Of a DNA stretch of 51,470 nucleotides, positions 1 to 9,691 are shown piece by piece (within the stretch, counting starts at the first letter, position 1; every line of letters begins with the position of its first letter). The stretch lies in NCBI RefSeq assembly GCF_013204795.1, contig NZ_JABMKW010000006.1, positions 1 through 51,470 of the forward strand. The letters run 5' to 3'. Source of the DNA: Pedobacter panaciterrae (GTDB lineage Bacteria > Bacteroidota > Bacteroidia > Sphingobacteriales > Sphingobacteriaceae). The position numbers and the translations under genes are program-made. The notes below the pieces were generated by a model, which searched no databases, was not told the DNA's origin, and was given only the letters and a program-made list of their open reading frames with translations.

Positions 1-126
1 ATGAATGCTATGTTATTCTTATATTCATAAATACCTTACATAATAATCAACCAGATAAGGGGATAGGGGCCTTAGATTATTTCTTAATAAAGTATTGGTG
101 CAACCATCTTTATGCAATAATTTTGG

Positions 127-134
127 TATATTTG
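127..134 (+). promoter_or_regulatory. candidate -7 promoter box for the desaturase gene
   Basis: TATATTTG matches the Bacteroidota -7 consensus TAnnTTTG and ends 26 nt before the ATG at 161. A -33 TTTG is not clear; the nearest candidate, TTTA at 109-112, is one mismatch off and closer than usual. The remainder of 1-160 is AT-rich with no coding sequence that I can support. Confidence 0.4.
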
Positions 135-160
135 ATACAAATTTAAAATAATATAAACGA

Positions 161-1141
161 ATGAATTTATTCGCGGAAAAGAGAAGGGAAGTAATGTTAC
201 ATATAGAAGGCTATATGCTTGATATGATGGAAACATACCTGAAACCGATTGATACAAATTGGCAGCCATCTGATTTTTTGCCCGATTCTACTAGTGAAAC
301 TTTCTACCAGGATATAAAATTATTACGTGAGAATGCTAAGGATCTTTCTTATGATCTTGTAGCTGTTTTAATAGGTGATACAATTACGGAAGAAGCATTA
401 CCGACATACGAGTCGTGGCTTTGTATGGTGGACGGGATTACTAGAAATGAACAAGGTGGATGGATGAAATGGGTACGTCACTGGACTGCGGAGGAAAACA
501 GGCATGGTGACCTATTAAATAAATATCTTTACTTGTCAGGTCGCGTTGATATGCGCCAGATGGAAATATCAACTCAATACCTAATTGCAGATGGGTTTGA
601 TATAGGAACCGGCCATGATCCATATAGAAATTTTATATATACTAGTTTTCAGGAGTTAGCTACAAATATTTCTCACAGGAGAGTAGCTTCTTTAGCTAAA
701 AAGGATGGTGACACATTACTTTCTAAAATGTGTGGAGTAATTGCATCTGATGAAGCACGTCATGCAAAGGCATATAAAGATTTTATGTCGAAAATATTTG
801 AAGTTGATCCAAATGAGGCTATGGTCGCTTTTGAAGATATGATGAGAAAGAAGATCGTAATGCCTGCTCACTTTTTACGCGAAATGGGTATGAAAATTGG
901 ACAAACATTCGGACATTTTACTGATGCTGCTCAACGTTTAGGAGTGTATACTGCGATTGATTATGTGGAAATCATGCAACAGTTAATTGAAGAGTGGAAG
1001 TTAGAAAGTATGCGTGATTTAAATGAAGCCGGAGAAAAAGCACGTGATTATATCATGGCTTTACCAAACAGGCTGTTGCGCGTTGCTGAGAGAATGAACA
1101 ATCCAACAATGGACTATAAATTTAGCTGGATTCATGCTTAA
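161..1141 (+). CDS. acyl-ACP desaturase, soluble diiron type (stearoyl-ACP desaturase family)
   Basis: This soluble diiron enzyme should introduce a cis double bond into acyl chains on acyl carrier protein, using O2 and reduced ferredoxin, to supply unsaturated fatty acids for membrane lipids. The two signature helices are visible: EENRHG at residues 111-116 and DEARH at 197-201. With a Glu in TEEALP (76-81) and E165 in QELATNISH they supply the expected ligands. The spacings E112-E165 and E112-E198 (53 and 86) match those of the plant enzyme. The length of 326 aa is normal for bacterial members. There is no signal peptide or membrane segment. The gene is monocistronic, with a -7 box 26 nt upstream and a strong terminator after it. 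The substrate chain length and double-bond position cannot be read from the sequence. Confidence 0.9.
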   Translation: MNLFAEKRREVMLHIEGYMLDMMETYLKPIDTNWQPSDFLPDSTSETFYQDIKLLRENAKDLSYDLVAVLIGDTITEEALPTYESWLCMVDGITRNEQGGWMKWVRHWTAEENRHGDLLNKYLYLSGRVDMRQMEISTQYLIADGFDIGTGHDPYRNFIYTSFQELATNISHRRVASLAKKDGDTLLSKMCGVIASDEARHAKAYKDFMSKIFEVDPNEAMVAFEDMMRKKIVMPAHFLREMGMKIGQTFGHFTDAAQRLGVYTAIDYVEIMQQLIEEWKLESMRDLNEAGEKARDYIMALPNRLLRVAERMNNPTMDYKFSWIHA

Positions 1142-1160
1142 CTAAAAGCTGTATCTTTTA

Positions 1161-1206
1161 ATACTAAAAAAGGCCTGAGTTTAAGAATTCAGGCCTTTTT
1201 TAGTAT
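1161..1206. terminator. bidirectional intrinsic terminator between desaturase and icmF
   Basis: Perfect 18-bp inverted repeat: arms at 1161-1178 and 1189-1206 with a 10-nt loop. The GC core GGCCTGA/TCAGGCC is flanked by A and T runs, so each strand gives a stem followed by U residues. It lies between convergent genes and can serve both. Confidence 0.92.
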
Positions 1207-1214
1207 TAATTGTT

Positions 1215-4200
1215 TTACATATTTCGTCTATATTGGCCCCCAACCTCATAAAGTGCATTAGAGATTTGACCTAAAGAACATATCTTACATACTTCCATAA
1301 GTTCATTAAATATATTCTCTCCGGCAATAGCAGTTTTTTGAAGTTTTTTTAGTGCTGCTGCCGACAAGTCTGAATTTCTATCTTGAAAGGTCTTAAGTGC
1401 TGTAATTTGATATTGTTTTTCTTCTTCTGTTGCTCTAATTACCTCTCCGGGTATTATTGTAGGTGAGCCATTTTTATTTAGAAAGGTATTTACCCCTACA
1501 ATAGGATATTCACCAGTATGTTTCAACGTCTCGTAGTATAAGCTTTCTTCCTGTATTTTACCACGCTGATACATGGTTTCCATTGCTCCTAATACCCCTC
1601 CTCTGTCATTAATACGTTTAAACTCTAACAATACTGCCTCCTCAACCAGATCAGTTAAATCTTCAATGATAAAGGCTCCTTGCAGTGGGTTTTCATTTTT
1701 AGCTAAGCCTAGTTCTCTGTTAATGATCAACTGAATAGCCATCGCCCTGCGCACAGATTCTTCGGTTGGAGTCGTTATAGCCTCGTCATAAGCATTTGTG
1801 TGAAGAGAATTACAGTTATCATAGATTGCATATAAAGCCTGTAAGGTTGTGCGTATATCATTAAAATCAATTTCCTGAGCATGCAATGAACGGCCTGAGG
1901 TCTGGATATGATATTTCAGTTTTTGGGACCTATCATTTCCTTTGTATTTGTTTTTAATTGCTTTAGCCCATATACGCCTTGCTACACGGCCAATCACCGA
2001 ATATTCAGGATCGATGCCGTTAGAGAAGAAGAAAGATAGATTAGGCGCAAAATCATCAATGTTCATTCCTCTGCTCAGATAATATTCAACAAAAGTAAAA
2101 CCATTACTCAATGTAAAGGCAAGTTGAGATATTGGATTTGCACCTGCTTCAGCAATATGATATCCGGAGATTGATACTGAATAGAAGTTGCGTACTTTTT
2201 CGGTAATAAAATAGTTTTGAATGTCACCCATCATCCTTAGGGCAAATTCAGTAGAGAAAATACAGGTGTTTTGTGCCTGATCTTCCTTAAGAATATCTGC
2301 CTGGACAGTGCCGCGCACGGTACTTATGGCATGTGCTTTAATTTTAACGTATACATCTGCTGGTAATACCTTATCGCCGGTTACGCCAAGAAGCATTAAT
2401 CCCAGACCATCGTTCCCCTCAGGTAAAGAGCCATTATATGTTGGTCTTTGCTGTCCCTTTTCCTTATATATCGAAAGAATTTTGTTCTCTACTTCTTTTT
2501 GTAGTCCATTTTCAATTATGTATTTCTCGCATTGCTGATCTATTGCTGCATTCATGAAAAATCCTAATAACATAGGTGCGGGCCCATTTATTGTCATGGA
2601 CACTGAGGTTGATGAAGCACAAAGATCAAAACCGGAGTATAATTTTTTAGCATCATCGAGAGTTGCTATACTTACACCAGAGTTGCCTATTTTGCCATAA
2701 ATGTCGGGGCGTACATGTGGATCTTCTCCGTAAAGAGTTACAGAATCAAAGGCCGTGGATAAGCGGTGTGCAGGCTGACCTAAGGATACATAATGAAATC
2801 TTTTATTGGTTCTTTCTGGTCCACCTTCTCCTGCAAACATGCGGGTTGGGTCTTCTCCTTCGCGTTTTAAGGGAAAAACACCGGCGGCATACGGGAATTC
2901 ACCAGGGACATTCTCTGTCAATAACCACTGAAGAATGTCGCCCCAATCCTTATATCGAGGGAGCGATACCTTTGGGATTTGCAATTTAGAGAGTGATTCG
3001 TAAAAGAGTGGTTGTTTGATCTCTTTATCTCTTACCTTATATACAAAGAACTTTTGCTGGTATTTGGTTTTAGTCTCGGGCCATTGGCGCAGTAATTTCC
3101 TACATTCTCCATCCAGTTGTTCCTCTTGATGTTGATAAATCTCTTTTAAGGTGTTTGTTAGGTTTTCCTCAGTTGAAAGATCAATAACACCTTGTAATTG
3201 ATACATTTTTCTAGCAATTGCAGCTTGTTTATCTACCCATTCATTGTATGTCTGGCTAGATTCAGCGATCTCTGCGAGATATCGTATTCTGTCTGGGGGA
3301 ATTATATAAATCTTTTCGGATTCTCCTCCTATAAGCTCCATTTGGGCTTTAAAATCGATTCCTGTCTTTTCCTTTATCTTTTGCATTAAGGCAGTAAAGA
3401 GATTGTTCATGCCCGGATCGTTAAATTGAGAAGCCATTGTACCATAAACAGGAAGACTGTCGTCATCTGCAGTGAACAGATTGTGATTGCGTTTAAATTG
3501 TTTTCGGACATCACGTAAAGCATCCAGGGCACCACGCTTATCGAACTTATTGATGGCAACAAGGTCAGCAAAATCGAGCATATCAATCTTTTCCAACTGG
3601 GTAGCTGCACCGAACTCGGGAGTCATTACATATAAAGAGATGTCGCAATGCTCCGTTATTTCAGTATCTGATTGCCCAATACCGGAAGTCTCAACTATAA
3701 TTAGATCATAACCTGCAGCTTTGCAGATATCAATGCTCTCCTGAACGTTTTTTGAAAGTGCTAAATTGGCTTGCCTTGTAGCCAATGAGCGCATATATAT
3801 TCGGGAATTATTTATTGCATTCATCCTGATCCTATCTCCAAGTAAGGCGCCTCCAGTTTTGCGCTTTGATGGATCAACTGAGATAATTGCAAGTGTTTTA
3901 TCTTTTACCTCTGTTAGGAATCTTCTTACCAACTCGTCAACTAAGGATGACTTACCAGATCCACCAGTTCCTGTAATACCAAGTACCGGAGCATTGTTGT
4001 TGATAGTCAGTTTTTTTAACTCGTTTACGAAAGATTGAGCAGCATCTGGATCATTTTCTGCAACTGTGATTGCTGCAGCAATACTTTTGATATCTTTTTT
4101 TGGGATGTTTTTTAATTCCCCATTTAAAGATTTTGTAGTGATGAAATCAGTTTGTTCAAGCATATTATTAATCATGCCTTGCAACCCCATTTTACGGCCA

Positions 4201-4577
4201 TCATCAGGGGAATAGATTCTTGTAATACCGTAAGCCTGTAATTCCGCAATTTCCGAAGGCAGGATCACACCACCACCACCACCAAATATTTTGATATGGG
4301 GTGCCCCACGTTCCTGAAGCAAATCATACATATATTTAAAATATTCGATATGACCACCTTGATAGGAAGTCATCGCAATCCCTTGAACATCTTCCTGTAT
4401 AGCGCAGTTTACAACTTCTTCAACCGAGCGATTATGGCCTAAATGTATTACTTCTGCCCCCGAGGATTGAAGAATCCTTCTCATGATATTGATTGTAGCA
4501 TCATGTCCGTCAAATAATGCCGCGGCAGTTACAAAACGGATTTTATGTTTGGGCTTATAGATTTCAATTTGTTCCAT
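1215..4577 (-). CDS. icmF: fused isobutyryl-CoA mutase (adenosylcobalamin-dependent, with built-in G-protein chaperone)
   Basis: Interconverts isobutyryl-CoA and n-butyryl-CoA by a B12 radical rearrangement. The domain order is that of IcmF. A B12-binding domain covers residues about 12-140, with DGHD at 23-26 giving the cobalt-ligating H25. A MeaB-like GTPase follows at about 195-410, with P-loop GTGGSGKSS 203-211 and NKFD 343-346. The mutase barrel runs from about 520 to the end. At the two substrate-specificity positions it carries F568 (in AGVFP) and Q769 (in QAQN), as IcmF does, where methylmalonyl-CoA mutase has Tyr and Arg. This argues against a methylmalonyl-CoA mutase. The segment at about 690-755 (including [14 protein letters not shown]) looks longer than in the best-known IcmF proteins as I recall them. 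No acyl-CoA partner genes lie alongside. A candidate -7 box sits 22 nt upstream of the ATG. Confidence 0.93.
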   Translation of the reverse strand: MEQIEIYKPKHKIRFVTAAALFDGHDATINIMRRILQSSGAEVIHLGHNRSVEEVVNCAIQEDVQGIAMTSYQGGHIEYFKYMYDLLQERGAPHIKIFGGGGGVILPSEIAELQAYGITRIYSPDDGRKMGLQGMINNMLEQTDFITTKSLNGELKNIPKKDIKSIAAAITVAENDPDAAQSFVNELKKLTINNNAPVLGITGTGGSGKSSLVDELVRRFLTEVKDKTLAIISVDPSKRKTGGALLGDRIRMNAINNSRIYMRSLATRQANLALSKNVQESIDICKAAGYDLIIVETSGIGQSDTEITEHCDISLYVMTPEFGAATQLEKIDMLDFADLVAINKFDKRGALDALRDVRKQFKRNHNLFTADDDSLPVYGTMASQFNDPGMNNLFTALMQKIKEKTGIDFKAQMELIGGESEKIYIIPPDRIRYLAEIAESSQTYNEWVDKQAAIARKMYQLQGVIDLSTEENLTNTLKEIYQHQEEQLDGECRKLLRQWPETKTKYQQKFFVYKVRDKEIKQPLFYESLSKLQIPKVSLPRYKDWGDILQWLLTENVPGEFPYAAGVFPLKREGEDPTRMFAGEGGPERTNKRFHYVSLGQPAHRLSTAFDSVTLYGEDPHVRPDIYGKIGNSGVSIATLDDAKKLYSGFDLCASSTSVSMTINGPAPMLLGFFMNAAIDQQCEKYIIENGLQKEVENKILSIYKEKGQQRPTYNGSLPEGNDGLGLMLLGVTGDKVLPADVYVKIKAHAISTVRGTVQADILKEDQAQNTCIFSTEFALRMMGDIQNYFITEKVRNFYSVSISGYHIAEAGANPISQLAFTLSNGFTFVEYYLSRGMNIDDFAPNLSFFFSNGIDPEYSVIGRVARRIWAKAIKNKYKGNDRSQKLKYHIQTSGRSLHAQEIDFNDIRTTLQALYAIYDNCNSLHTNAYDEAITTPTEESVRRAMAIQLIINRELGLAKNENPLQGAFIIEDLTDLVEEAVLLEFKRINDRGGVLGAMETMYQRGKIQEESLYYETLKHTGEYPIVGVNTFLNKNGSPTIIPGEVIRATEEEKQYQITALKTFQDRNSDLSAAALKKLQKTAIAGENIFNELMEVCKICSLGQISNALYEVGGQYRRNM

Positions 4578-4599
4578 AGCTGGTTTAATAATTGGTAAT

Positions 4600-4607
4600 C
4601 AAAGGTA
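4600..4607 (-). promoter_or_regulatory. candidate -7 promoter box for icmF
   Basis: On the minus strand this reads TACCTTTG, a match to TAnnTTTG. It sits between the pafA terminator and the icmF start codon (22 nt away), so icmF can be transcribed independently of pafA. No convincing -33 element. Confidence 0.4.
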
Positions 4608-4608
4608 A

Positions 4609-4644
4609 CAAAAAGGCCACTCAAAAATATTCTTGAGTGGCCTT
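4609..4644 (-). terminator. intrinsic terminator after pafA
   Basis: A perfect 12-bp stem (4613-4624 with 4633-4644, 8-nt loop, core GGCCACTC) is followed on the minus strand by a T run. It lies directly downstream of the pafA stop and upstream of icmF. Confidence 0.9.
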
Positions 4645-4662
4645 CTTGTACCTATAAAGATT

Positions 4663-6327
4663 TTATTGATGTGTTAGTTCTGTTATAGGTTCGCCTATAC
4701 AGCCACTAGGCATCTGAATATGGAGCATTGCAGCCAGGGTAGCTGCAATATCTGTCATGTAATGAGTTTTATTTGTTTTTCCTGGTTTTACATTCCATCC
4801 CATAAATACACACGGAATGTGCGAGTCATATGGGAACCATGCACCATGAGTTGTTCCTGTTTTTCCGCCTTCGAAATAGTTTGATTTCAATATATAATAA
4901 ACATCGCCACTTCTACGTGCATTATATCCATTAGTAATGGCTTTCTTTATTGGTTCAGGTAGGGTAGAACTAGCTAATTTAGTGAGATCTACTGCATCCA
5001 TAACTCCATCTTGCTCCTTTATTGTTGCAATTGTTAATGCTTTTATTGCATCAAAGTCGGCATTGGCGTCCTTAATTGCCTGATGGTTGAAGTAAAACTG
5101 GCTGTTAGTAGAAGTGATGATTGCCTTTTTTACTTTAAATTTTTCTTCAATTGTAGTATTTAAACTCTTTATAACCGGAGAGTCATTGAATAGCCCCCCA
5201 GGTAGTTTATTCTCAGTCATAAAACCTGGAACATGCGCTGCCCCATGATCAGCAGATAAAAACACTAGATAATTTCCTTTGCCAATTTTAGTATCCAGAT
5301 AATTAAAGAACTGTTCCAAATCTTTATCTAACCTTAGGTACGTGTCCTCTGCTTCTATTGAATTTGGCCCATATTGATGTCCAACATAGTCTGTTGCAGA
5401 ACAGCTGACAGCAAGGAAATCAGTGGAACTTCCCTCACCAAGGTGCTCTGAATTTATAGCAAGTTTGGCCAACTCTAAAGTCATTGTATTTCCATAAGGA
5501 GAACTTTTTATCATTTCATAATTCTTTCCTGCATACAATTTGAAAGGATGAGGGAAGGTAGGGGTTTGTTCTCCTCTAGATTTTCCTTCATACTCTTTGT
5601 TGTCGCTAGTGCTTTGATCATAAGTTTCAATTGGATATAATGTATTCCAGTTCTTCTCAAAATACTTGTCTGCCATTTTCAACTTGTTATAATCTACTAC
5701 CCATGATGGTAATTGAGTCATGTAGTGTGTACTGGTAATCCAATCGCCAGTTCCCCCATCAAACCAATAGGCCGCATTTGCAGAATGACCTGCTGGTAAA
5801 ATTGATCCTCTGTCTTTTAGTGATATGCCAATTACTTTACTTTTAAAGTTTGTAGCTAAACGAAGTTCATCAGTAATGGTTGTGGTAAGTAAGTTTTTAG
5901 GAGACATTAAGCCAGCTCTGGTATCACTACCTACCGTTTTAACTGTGGTATCTTCGGCACAATAAACTCCTCGTTTTAATTGTGGATCGTACCAATCGTT
6001 TCCAATGATCCCGTTAATAGCTGGAACTGATCCGGTATAGATACTCGAGTGTCCGCATGCTGTATAGGTAGGAGTGTATGGAATAAAAGTATTCTCAGCA
6101 GAGAACCCTTCATTTACCATTCGCTTAAATCCACCATTTGAATATCTGCTATAGTAACGATACAGATAGTCCCATCTCATTTGATCAACAACTAAGCCTA
6201 CAACTAATTTTGGTCTGTTTAATGTATTAGAAGATGTGTTTTTTGCTAGTGCTGTTTTTTTTTGTGCTATTGATCCCGTCGAGAACAGGGCTAAAATGGT
6301 AAATAAAAGGATAATTCTTTTCATCAT
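4663..6327 (-). CDS. pafA: PafA-type alkaline phosphatase, secreted
   Basis: Periplasmic phosphomonoesterase of the alkaline phosphatase superfamily that releases phosphate from organic monoesters. It belongs to the Bacteroidota PafA group, known in Elizabethkingia. A signal peptide covers residues 1-21 (ends SIAQ). The nucleophile is T89 in TPTYTACGHSS. Residues fitting PafA N100, K162 and R164, which mark the monoesterase branch, are N110 (in GNDWYD), K171 and R173 (in LKDRGS), with spacing close to that of PafA. Zinc-site motifs include VVDQMRWD near 47-53, the SADHGAAHVPG segment and the C-terminal GTTHGAWFPYDSH. Full length at 554 aa. It is transcribed alone, with its own terminator. No pho box was recognised upstream. 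A diesterase is less likely because the K-x-R pair is present. Confidence 0.9.
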   Translation of the reverse strand: MMKRIILLFTILALFSTGSIAQKKTALAKNTSSNTLNRPKLVVGLVVDQMRWDYLYRYYSRYSNGGFKRMVNEGFSAENTFIPYTPTYTACGHSSIYTGSVPAINGIIGNDWYDPQLKRGVYCAEDTTVKTVGSDTRAGLMSPKNLLTTTITDELRLATNFKSKVIGISLKDRGSILPAGHSANAAYWFDGGTGDWITSTHYMTQLPSWVVDYNKLKMADKYFEKNWNTLYPIETYDQSTSDNKEYEGKSRGEQTPTFPHPFKLYAGKNYEMIKSSPYGNTMTLELAKLAINSEHLGEGSSTDFLAVSCSATDYVGHQYGPNSIEAEDTYLRLDKDLEQFFNYLDTKIGKGNYLVFLSADHGAAHVPGFMTENKLPGGLFNDSPVIKSLNTTIEEKFKVKKAIITSTNSQFYFNHQAIKDANADFDAIKALTIATIKEQDGVMDAVDLTKLASSTLPEPIKKAITNGYNARRSGDVYYILKSNYFEGGKTGTTHGAWFPYDSHIPCVFMGWNVKPGKTNKTHYMTDIAATLAAMLHIQMPSGCIGEPITELTHQ

Positions 6328-6432
6328 TATTTGTTGAATTTTTAGAGTTTATAAGGCAAGAGAACAGTTTTATTAGGATTTTATAAAGTTAATTACTTGG
6401 CCATAGGTATCGTTTAATATAGTGTAAAAGTT

Positions 6433-7719
6433 TTATGGTATTTCGGCCACTACGAAAGTACTTCCACCTATATAAATAAGGTCATCGGCATTTGCATTTT
6501 TCTTAGCTGCATTTATTGCAAGTTCGACAGTTGGAAATACGAATCCTTTTAGCCCATGGTTTTCTGCTTCACTTGCAAGTTCCTGAGCAGGCAGTGCCCT
6601 TTCTAGTTGTGGTTGGCAAAAATAATACGTGGCTTTTGCAGGAAGAAGATTTAATACACCACTTATGTCTTTATCCTTCACCATCCCAATTACAACATGA
6701 AGTTTATTATGTGGTGTATCGTTGATGTTTTGCATCACTTCTGTTATACCTGCAATATTATGCCCGGTATCACAAACTATTAAAGGGTTTTTACTTAATA
6801 TTTGCCAGCGCCCCATTAAACCGGTCAAACCTTTTACCTCTTTTAATGCAGCATAAAGTGCATCATTATCAATCTTAAAATCTAATGCCCTTAAAGTCTC
6901 GACTGCCTGAATAACAGTTAAAATATTCTTTAATTGGTACGTTCCAGTAAGATCAAGCAAGAGATTTTCAATCAATACATTTCCATTCTGCGAGATGGAA
7001 ACTTTTAAATACTCATCTTCTTTAACTGACTTGCTAATTTGCAATTGCTTGTCGGCAAAAAGAATCAGGCTTTGTGTCTCCTTTGCTTTTTGAATAAAAA
7101 CCTGATCTGTTTCTGGATGGCTTTCCCCAATTACGACAGGAATACCTGGTTTTATAATTCCAGCTTTTTCTCCTGCAATTTCCCTTAATGTATTGCCGAG
7201 GATGTTGGTGTGATCAAGACTAATATTGGTGATAACAGACAATTCTGGAGTTATAATGTTTGTTGAGTCTAATCGTCCACCCAAACCTACTTCAATTATA
7301 GCAATATCCACATTCTGTTCAGAAAAATATGAAAATGCCATGGCTACGGTAACTTCAAAAAAAGAAGGACTAAGTTCCTCAATTATTTCTTGTTGTTGAT
7401 CAACAAAATCTATGACGAAATCTTTAGAAACCATTTCGCCGTTAATTCTGATGCGTTCCCTGAAATCCTTTAAATGAGGAGAGGTATACAATCCGGTTTT
7501 ATAACCCGCTTGTTGAAAAATGGCGGCTAACATATGGGAGGTTGAACCTTTCCCATTTGTGCCGCCAATATGTATCGTCTTAAAATTATTTTGCGGATTA
7601 TCCAGCCTTTCGCACATAGCGATGGTATTGTGCAAATCTTTTTTAAAGGCAACAGCACCCACCCTGGTAAACATTGGTAGTTTGCGGTATAAATAATCTA
7701 TGGTTTGTTCGTAATTCAT
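6433..7719 (-). CDS. folC: bifunctional folylpolyglutamate/dihydrofolate synthase
   Basis: A Mur-ligase-like ATPase that couples glutamate to dihydropteroate and adds further glutamates to folates in the cytoplasm. The P-loop GGTNGKGS is at residues 52-59. The folate-site motif YTSPHL (78-83) and the metal and ATP segment EVGLGGRLDSTN (about 143-154) follow. The length of 428 aa is usual. It is the last gene of the TPR-barrel-SPOR-ExbB-ExbD-TonB series, 43 nt after the TonB gene on the same strand. It may be co-transcribed without sharing their role. It also relates functionally to pabB at the far end of the window (p-aminobenzoate supply for folate). Whether it has both activities cannot be decided from motifs alone. 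Confidence 0.94.
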   Translation of the reverse strand: MNYEQTIDYLYRKLPMFTRVGAVAFKKDLHNTIAMCERLDNPQNNFKTIHIGGTNGKGSTSHMLAAIFQQAGYKTGLYTSPHLKDFRERIRINGEMVSKDFVIDFVDQQQEIIEELSPSFFEVTVAMAFSYFSEQNVDIAIIEVGLGGRLDSTNIITPELSVITNISLDHTNILGNTLREIAGEKAGIIKPGIPVVIGESHPETDQVFIQKAKETQSLILFADKQLQISKSVKEDEYLKVSISQNGNVLIENLLLDLTGTYQLKNILTVIQAVETLRALDFKIDNDALYAALKEVKGLTGLMGRWQILSKNPLIVCDTGHNIAGITEVMQNINDTPHNKLHVVIGMVKDKDISGVLNLLPAKATYYFCQPQLERALPAQELASEAENHGLKGFVFPTVELAINAAKKNANADDLIYIGGSTFVVAEIP

Positions 7720-7762
7720 TTCTGATGCTTAATAACATCACAAAAGTATCAAAGCTACCTGA

Positions 7763-8578
7763 TTATTTAACTTTAAAGTTGAAAACAACTACACCAATTT
7801 GAATATCTGGGGCGGTTTCTGATGGCGCTAAGCGAGCACCCATTAAAGCTTCCTTGCATTTTTGCCATAATTCCCTATCATTTAGGGTAGTTCCTTTAAC
7901 TCCGGGAGTAGCATCTATAACAAGACCGGCTTTGTTTATTTTTATGCGTACAGCGATTTTACCAGTTTTCTGACCATCGTCCTTTGGAGTAACCAGGTTT
8001 GTGAATTTCCTTAATGCAATGGGAGTTTCCCCAAAACCAGATCCCCCTTCGCCATAATTATTAGCTAGCGGATCTCCATTTTTACTCCCTTGATTTCCTG
8101 GTGTATCACCTGTTCCATCACCTGCACCAGCTCCCTTACTGGATTTTCCTTTGTAGAGGGCATTTTGATTCACAACTGGTTTTGACGGTTTTGTCTCTGT
8201 ATTAGTAGCAGTAGGAGTTGCTTCTTTTTTAGTTGCTTTACTCTTTACAACTACGGCATCTTCAGAGTTTTGCGTAACGATCTCTTTTTCGCTTGTTTGT
8301 GGAGTAGGAGTCTCTTTAGTTACTTCTTCTGGTGTAACTTTATCTGGTTTACGGTTATTTGCATTCGGATCGGCAGATGGCTCTTCTATACTGGTGTAAT
8401 CTGATCCCATACCTGTAGGAGAAGTTCCATAGTTAACAACCATACCCCCCATACCTGCTTCTTCAGGCTCAAAGCTTCCTATAACGATAAAGAAGCTTAA
8501 AGCAAGCAATGCAGCCATGATACCGGTAGATATTGCCAGTGCCTTGGGATAATTGTTTTCTTCTTTAGGATAAGTCAT
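7763..8578 (-). CDS. TonB-family energy transducer
   Basis: Inner-membrane-anchored protein expected to carry proton-motive-force energy from the ExbB/ExbD complex across the periplasm to an outer-membrane partner. It has one N-terminal membrane anchor (about residues 12-36). A periplasmic linker rich in Pro, Thr, Lys and Glu follows to about residue 135. Then comes a Gly/Asp/Asn-rich stretch (about 143-183). The C-terminal TonB-like domain (about 187-271) contains GKIAVRIKINKAG and ends in VVFNFKVK. The ATG overlaps the exbD stop by one base (TAATG), so translation is probably coupled. The proximity of a plug-less barrel and a SPOR protein suggests a dedicated transducer, or a Tol-like role, instead of general nutrient uptake. 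That partner choice is inference. Confidence 0.85.
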   Translation of the reverse strand: MTYPKEENNYPKALAISTGIMAALLALSFFIVIGSFEPEEAGMGGMVVNYGTSPTGMGSDYTSIEEPSADPNANNRKPDKVTPEEVTKETPTPQTSEKEIVTQNSEDAVVVKSKATKKEATPTATNTETKPSKPVVNQNALYKGKSSKGAGAGDGTGDTPGNQGSKNGDPLANNYGEGGSGFGETPIALRKFTNLVTPKDDGQKTGKIAVRIKINKAGLVIDATPGVKGTTLNDRELWQKCKEALMGARLAPSETAPDIQIGVVVFNFKVK

Positions 8579-8979
8579 TATTTCTTAGGTTCTACAGCGA
8601 GTACAACTTTGAGTTTCAATTTGTTACCTACATCGTAGATAGACATCACGTTTTCAATGGAAACCTTTCTTTCAGCGTAAACGACTATAGTTAAATCTGG
8701 TGATGCCTTTTGCATGGTTTCAACTACAGCCAGAATATTTTCAGGCTTAGTAGGTTGCTTATCTACAAAATAATTTAAATTATCATCTATGGATATAGTA
8801 ACGGTTTTTTGGGAATTAGATTGTTGTCCTGCTTCTGAACGAGGTAGTAATAACTTCACTACCTGTGGATTAACTACAGCTGATGCCAATAGAAAAAACA
8901 AAAGCAGGAAGAACATGATGTCGTTCAAAGCAGAGGTATGTACTTCTACAGTTCCTTTATTTCTTTTGCGTAAATTCAT
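8578..8979 (-). CDS. exbD: ExbD/TolR-family proton-channel subunit
   Basis: Partner of ExbB/TolQ in the proton-driven motor of the inner membrane. It has a short basic N-terminus and one membrane helix at about residues 20-38. The conserved proton-carrying aspartate is D20 in SALNDIMFF. A periplasmic domain of about 90 residues follows, with the usual TISIDDNLNYFVDKQP pattern. At 133 aa it is of normal size. It overlaps the gene on each side by a single base (TAATG at both junctions), which points to fixed stoichiometry of ExbB, ExbD and TonB. ExbD and TolR cannot be separated by sequence alone here, and the operon context would fit either. Confidence 0.9.
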   Translation of the reverse strand: MNLRKRNKGTVEVHTSALNDIMFFLLLFFLLASAVVNPQVVKLLLPRSEAGQQSNSQKTVTISIDDNLNYFVDKQPTKPENILAVVETMQKASPDLTIVVYAERKVSIENVMSIYDVGNKLKLKVVLAVEPKK

Positions 8980-9689
8980 TATTTTCCTGGCTCCTCTAAT
9001 AGATCAATAAATTCGATAGCATCAGTTTCCATTCTTAAAATTATACGCTCAACCATCATATTTAAAATATGATATAGCACATAAGCAATAATACCTATGA
9101 TCAGTCCTGTTGCTGAGGTAATCATTTTTGTATAAAGACCACCAGAAATTGTACCAATTTCAATAGCACCCTTAATGGAAACGTCATGGAAAATAGTAAT
9201 TACCCCAATAATTGTTCCTACGAAACCAAGCATGGGAGCAATACCTGCAATAATTCCTAATATGCCTATGTTTTTCTCTAATTTCGATACTTCTAATTTT
9301 CCGTTGTTTTCAATGGCAGCTTCAATATCTTTAATAGGGCGACCAATACGTTTTAATCCTTTCTCAAGCATTCTTGCCAATGGAGAGTTATTATTGCGAC
9401 ATAAAGTTATTGCATTTTCTAATCTTCCATCATGAATGTATTGCTTAATCTGAAGCATTAGATTTGATTCAGTTTTAGAAGCTTTTCTTATTGTCAGGTA
9501 TCTTTCAACAAAGATCACTAATCCCAAAAATGCCAAAAAAGCTAAAGGGAGCATTACCCATCCGCCTTTAAATAAAAGGTCTATGAAATGAAGCTCTGGT
9601 GGGGCAGTTGTAATTGCTTGGTTTAAGTTATTAGCGGTATCAATAAGCTTGTTAGCGGTATCAGTTGCACCTTGTAATAAAACGATCAT
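8979..9689 (-). CDS. exbB: ExbB/TolQ/MotA-family proton channel protein
   Basis: Forms the proton channel with ExbD. Three membrane segments are visible at about residues 43-63, 143-168 and 185-212, with the large cytoplasmic loop between the first and second. The third-helix motif GGLYTKMITSATGLIIGI is the family signature. At 236 aa it is of typical length. It starts 2 nt after the SPOR gene stop. Together with ExbD and TonB it forms a complete energising unit. Neither a classical TolB/Pal pair nor an ordinary TonB receptor with a plug adjoins it, so its client is most simply the barrel encoded two genes upstream. Confidence 0.9.
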   Translation of the reverse strand: MIVLLQGATDTANKLIDTANNLNQAITTAPPELHFIDLLFKGGWVMLPLAFLAFLGLVIFVERYLTIRKASKTESNLMLQIKQYIHDGRLENAITLCRNNNSPLARMLEKGLKRIGRPIKDIEAAIENNGKLEVSKLEKNIGILGIIAGIAPMLGFVGTIIGVITIFHDVSIKGAIEIGTISGGLYTKMITSATGLIIGIIAYVLYHILNMMVERIILRMETDAIEFIDLLEEPGK

Positions 9690-9691
9690 AT

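Noticed and set aside
1..160. Short reading frames at the window start
   Set aside because: No recognisable protein sequence; treated as the leader region of the desaturase gene.
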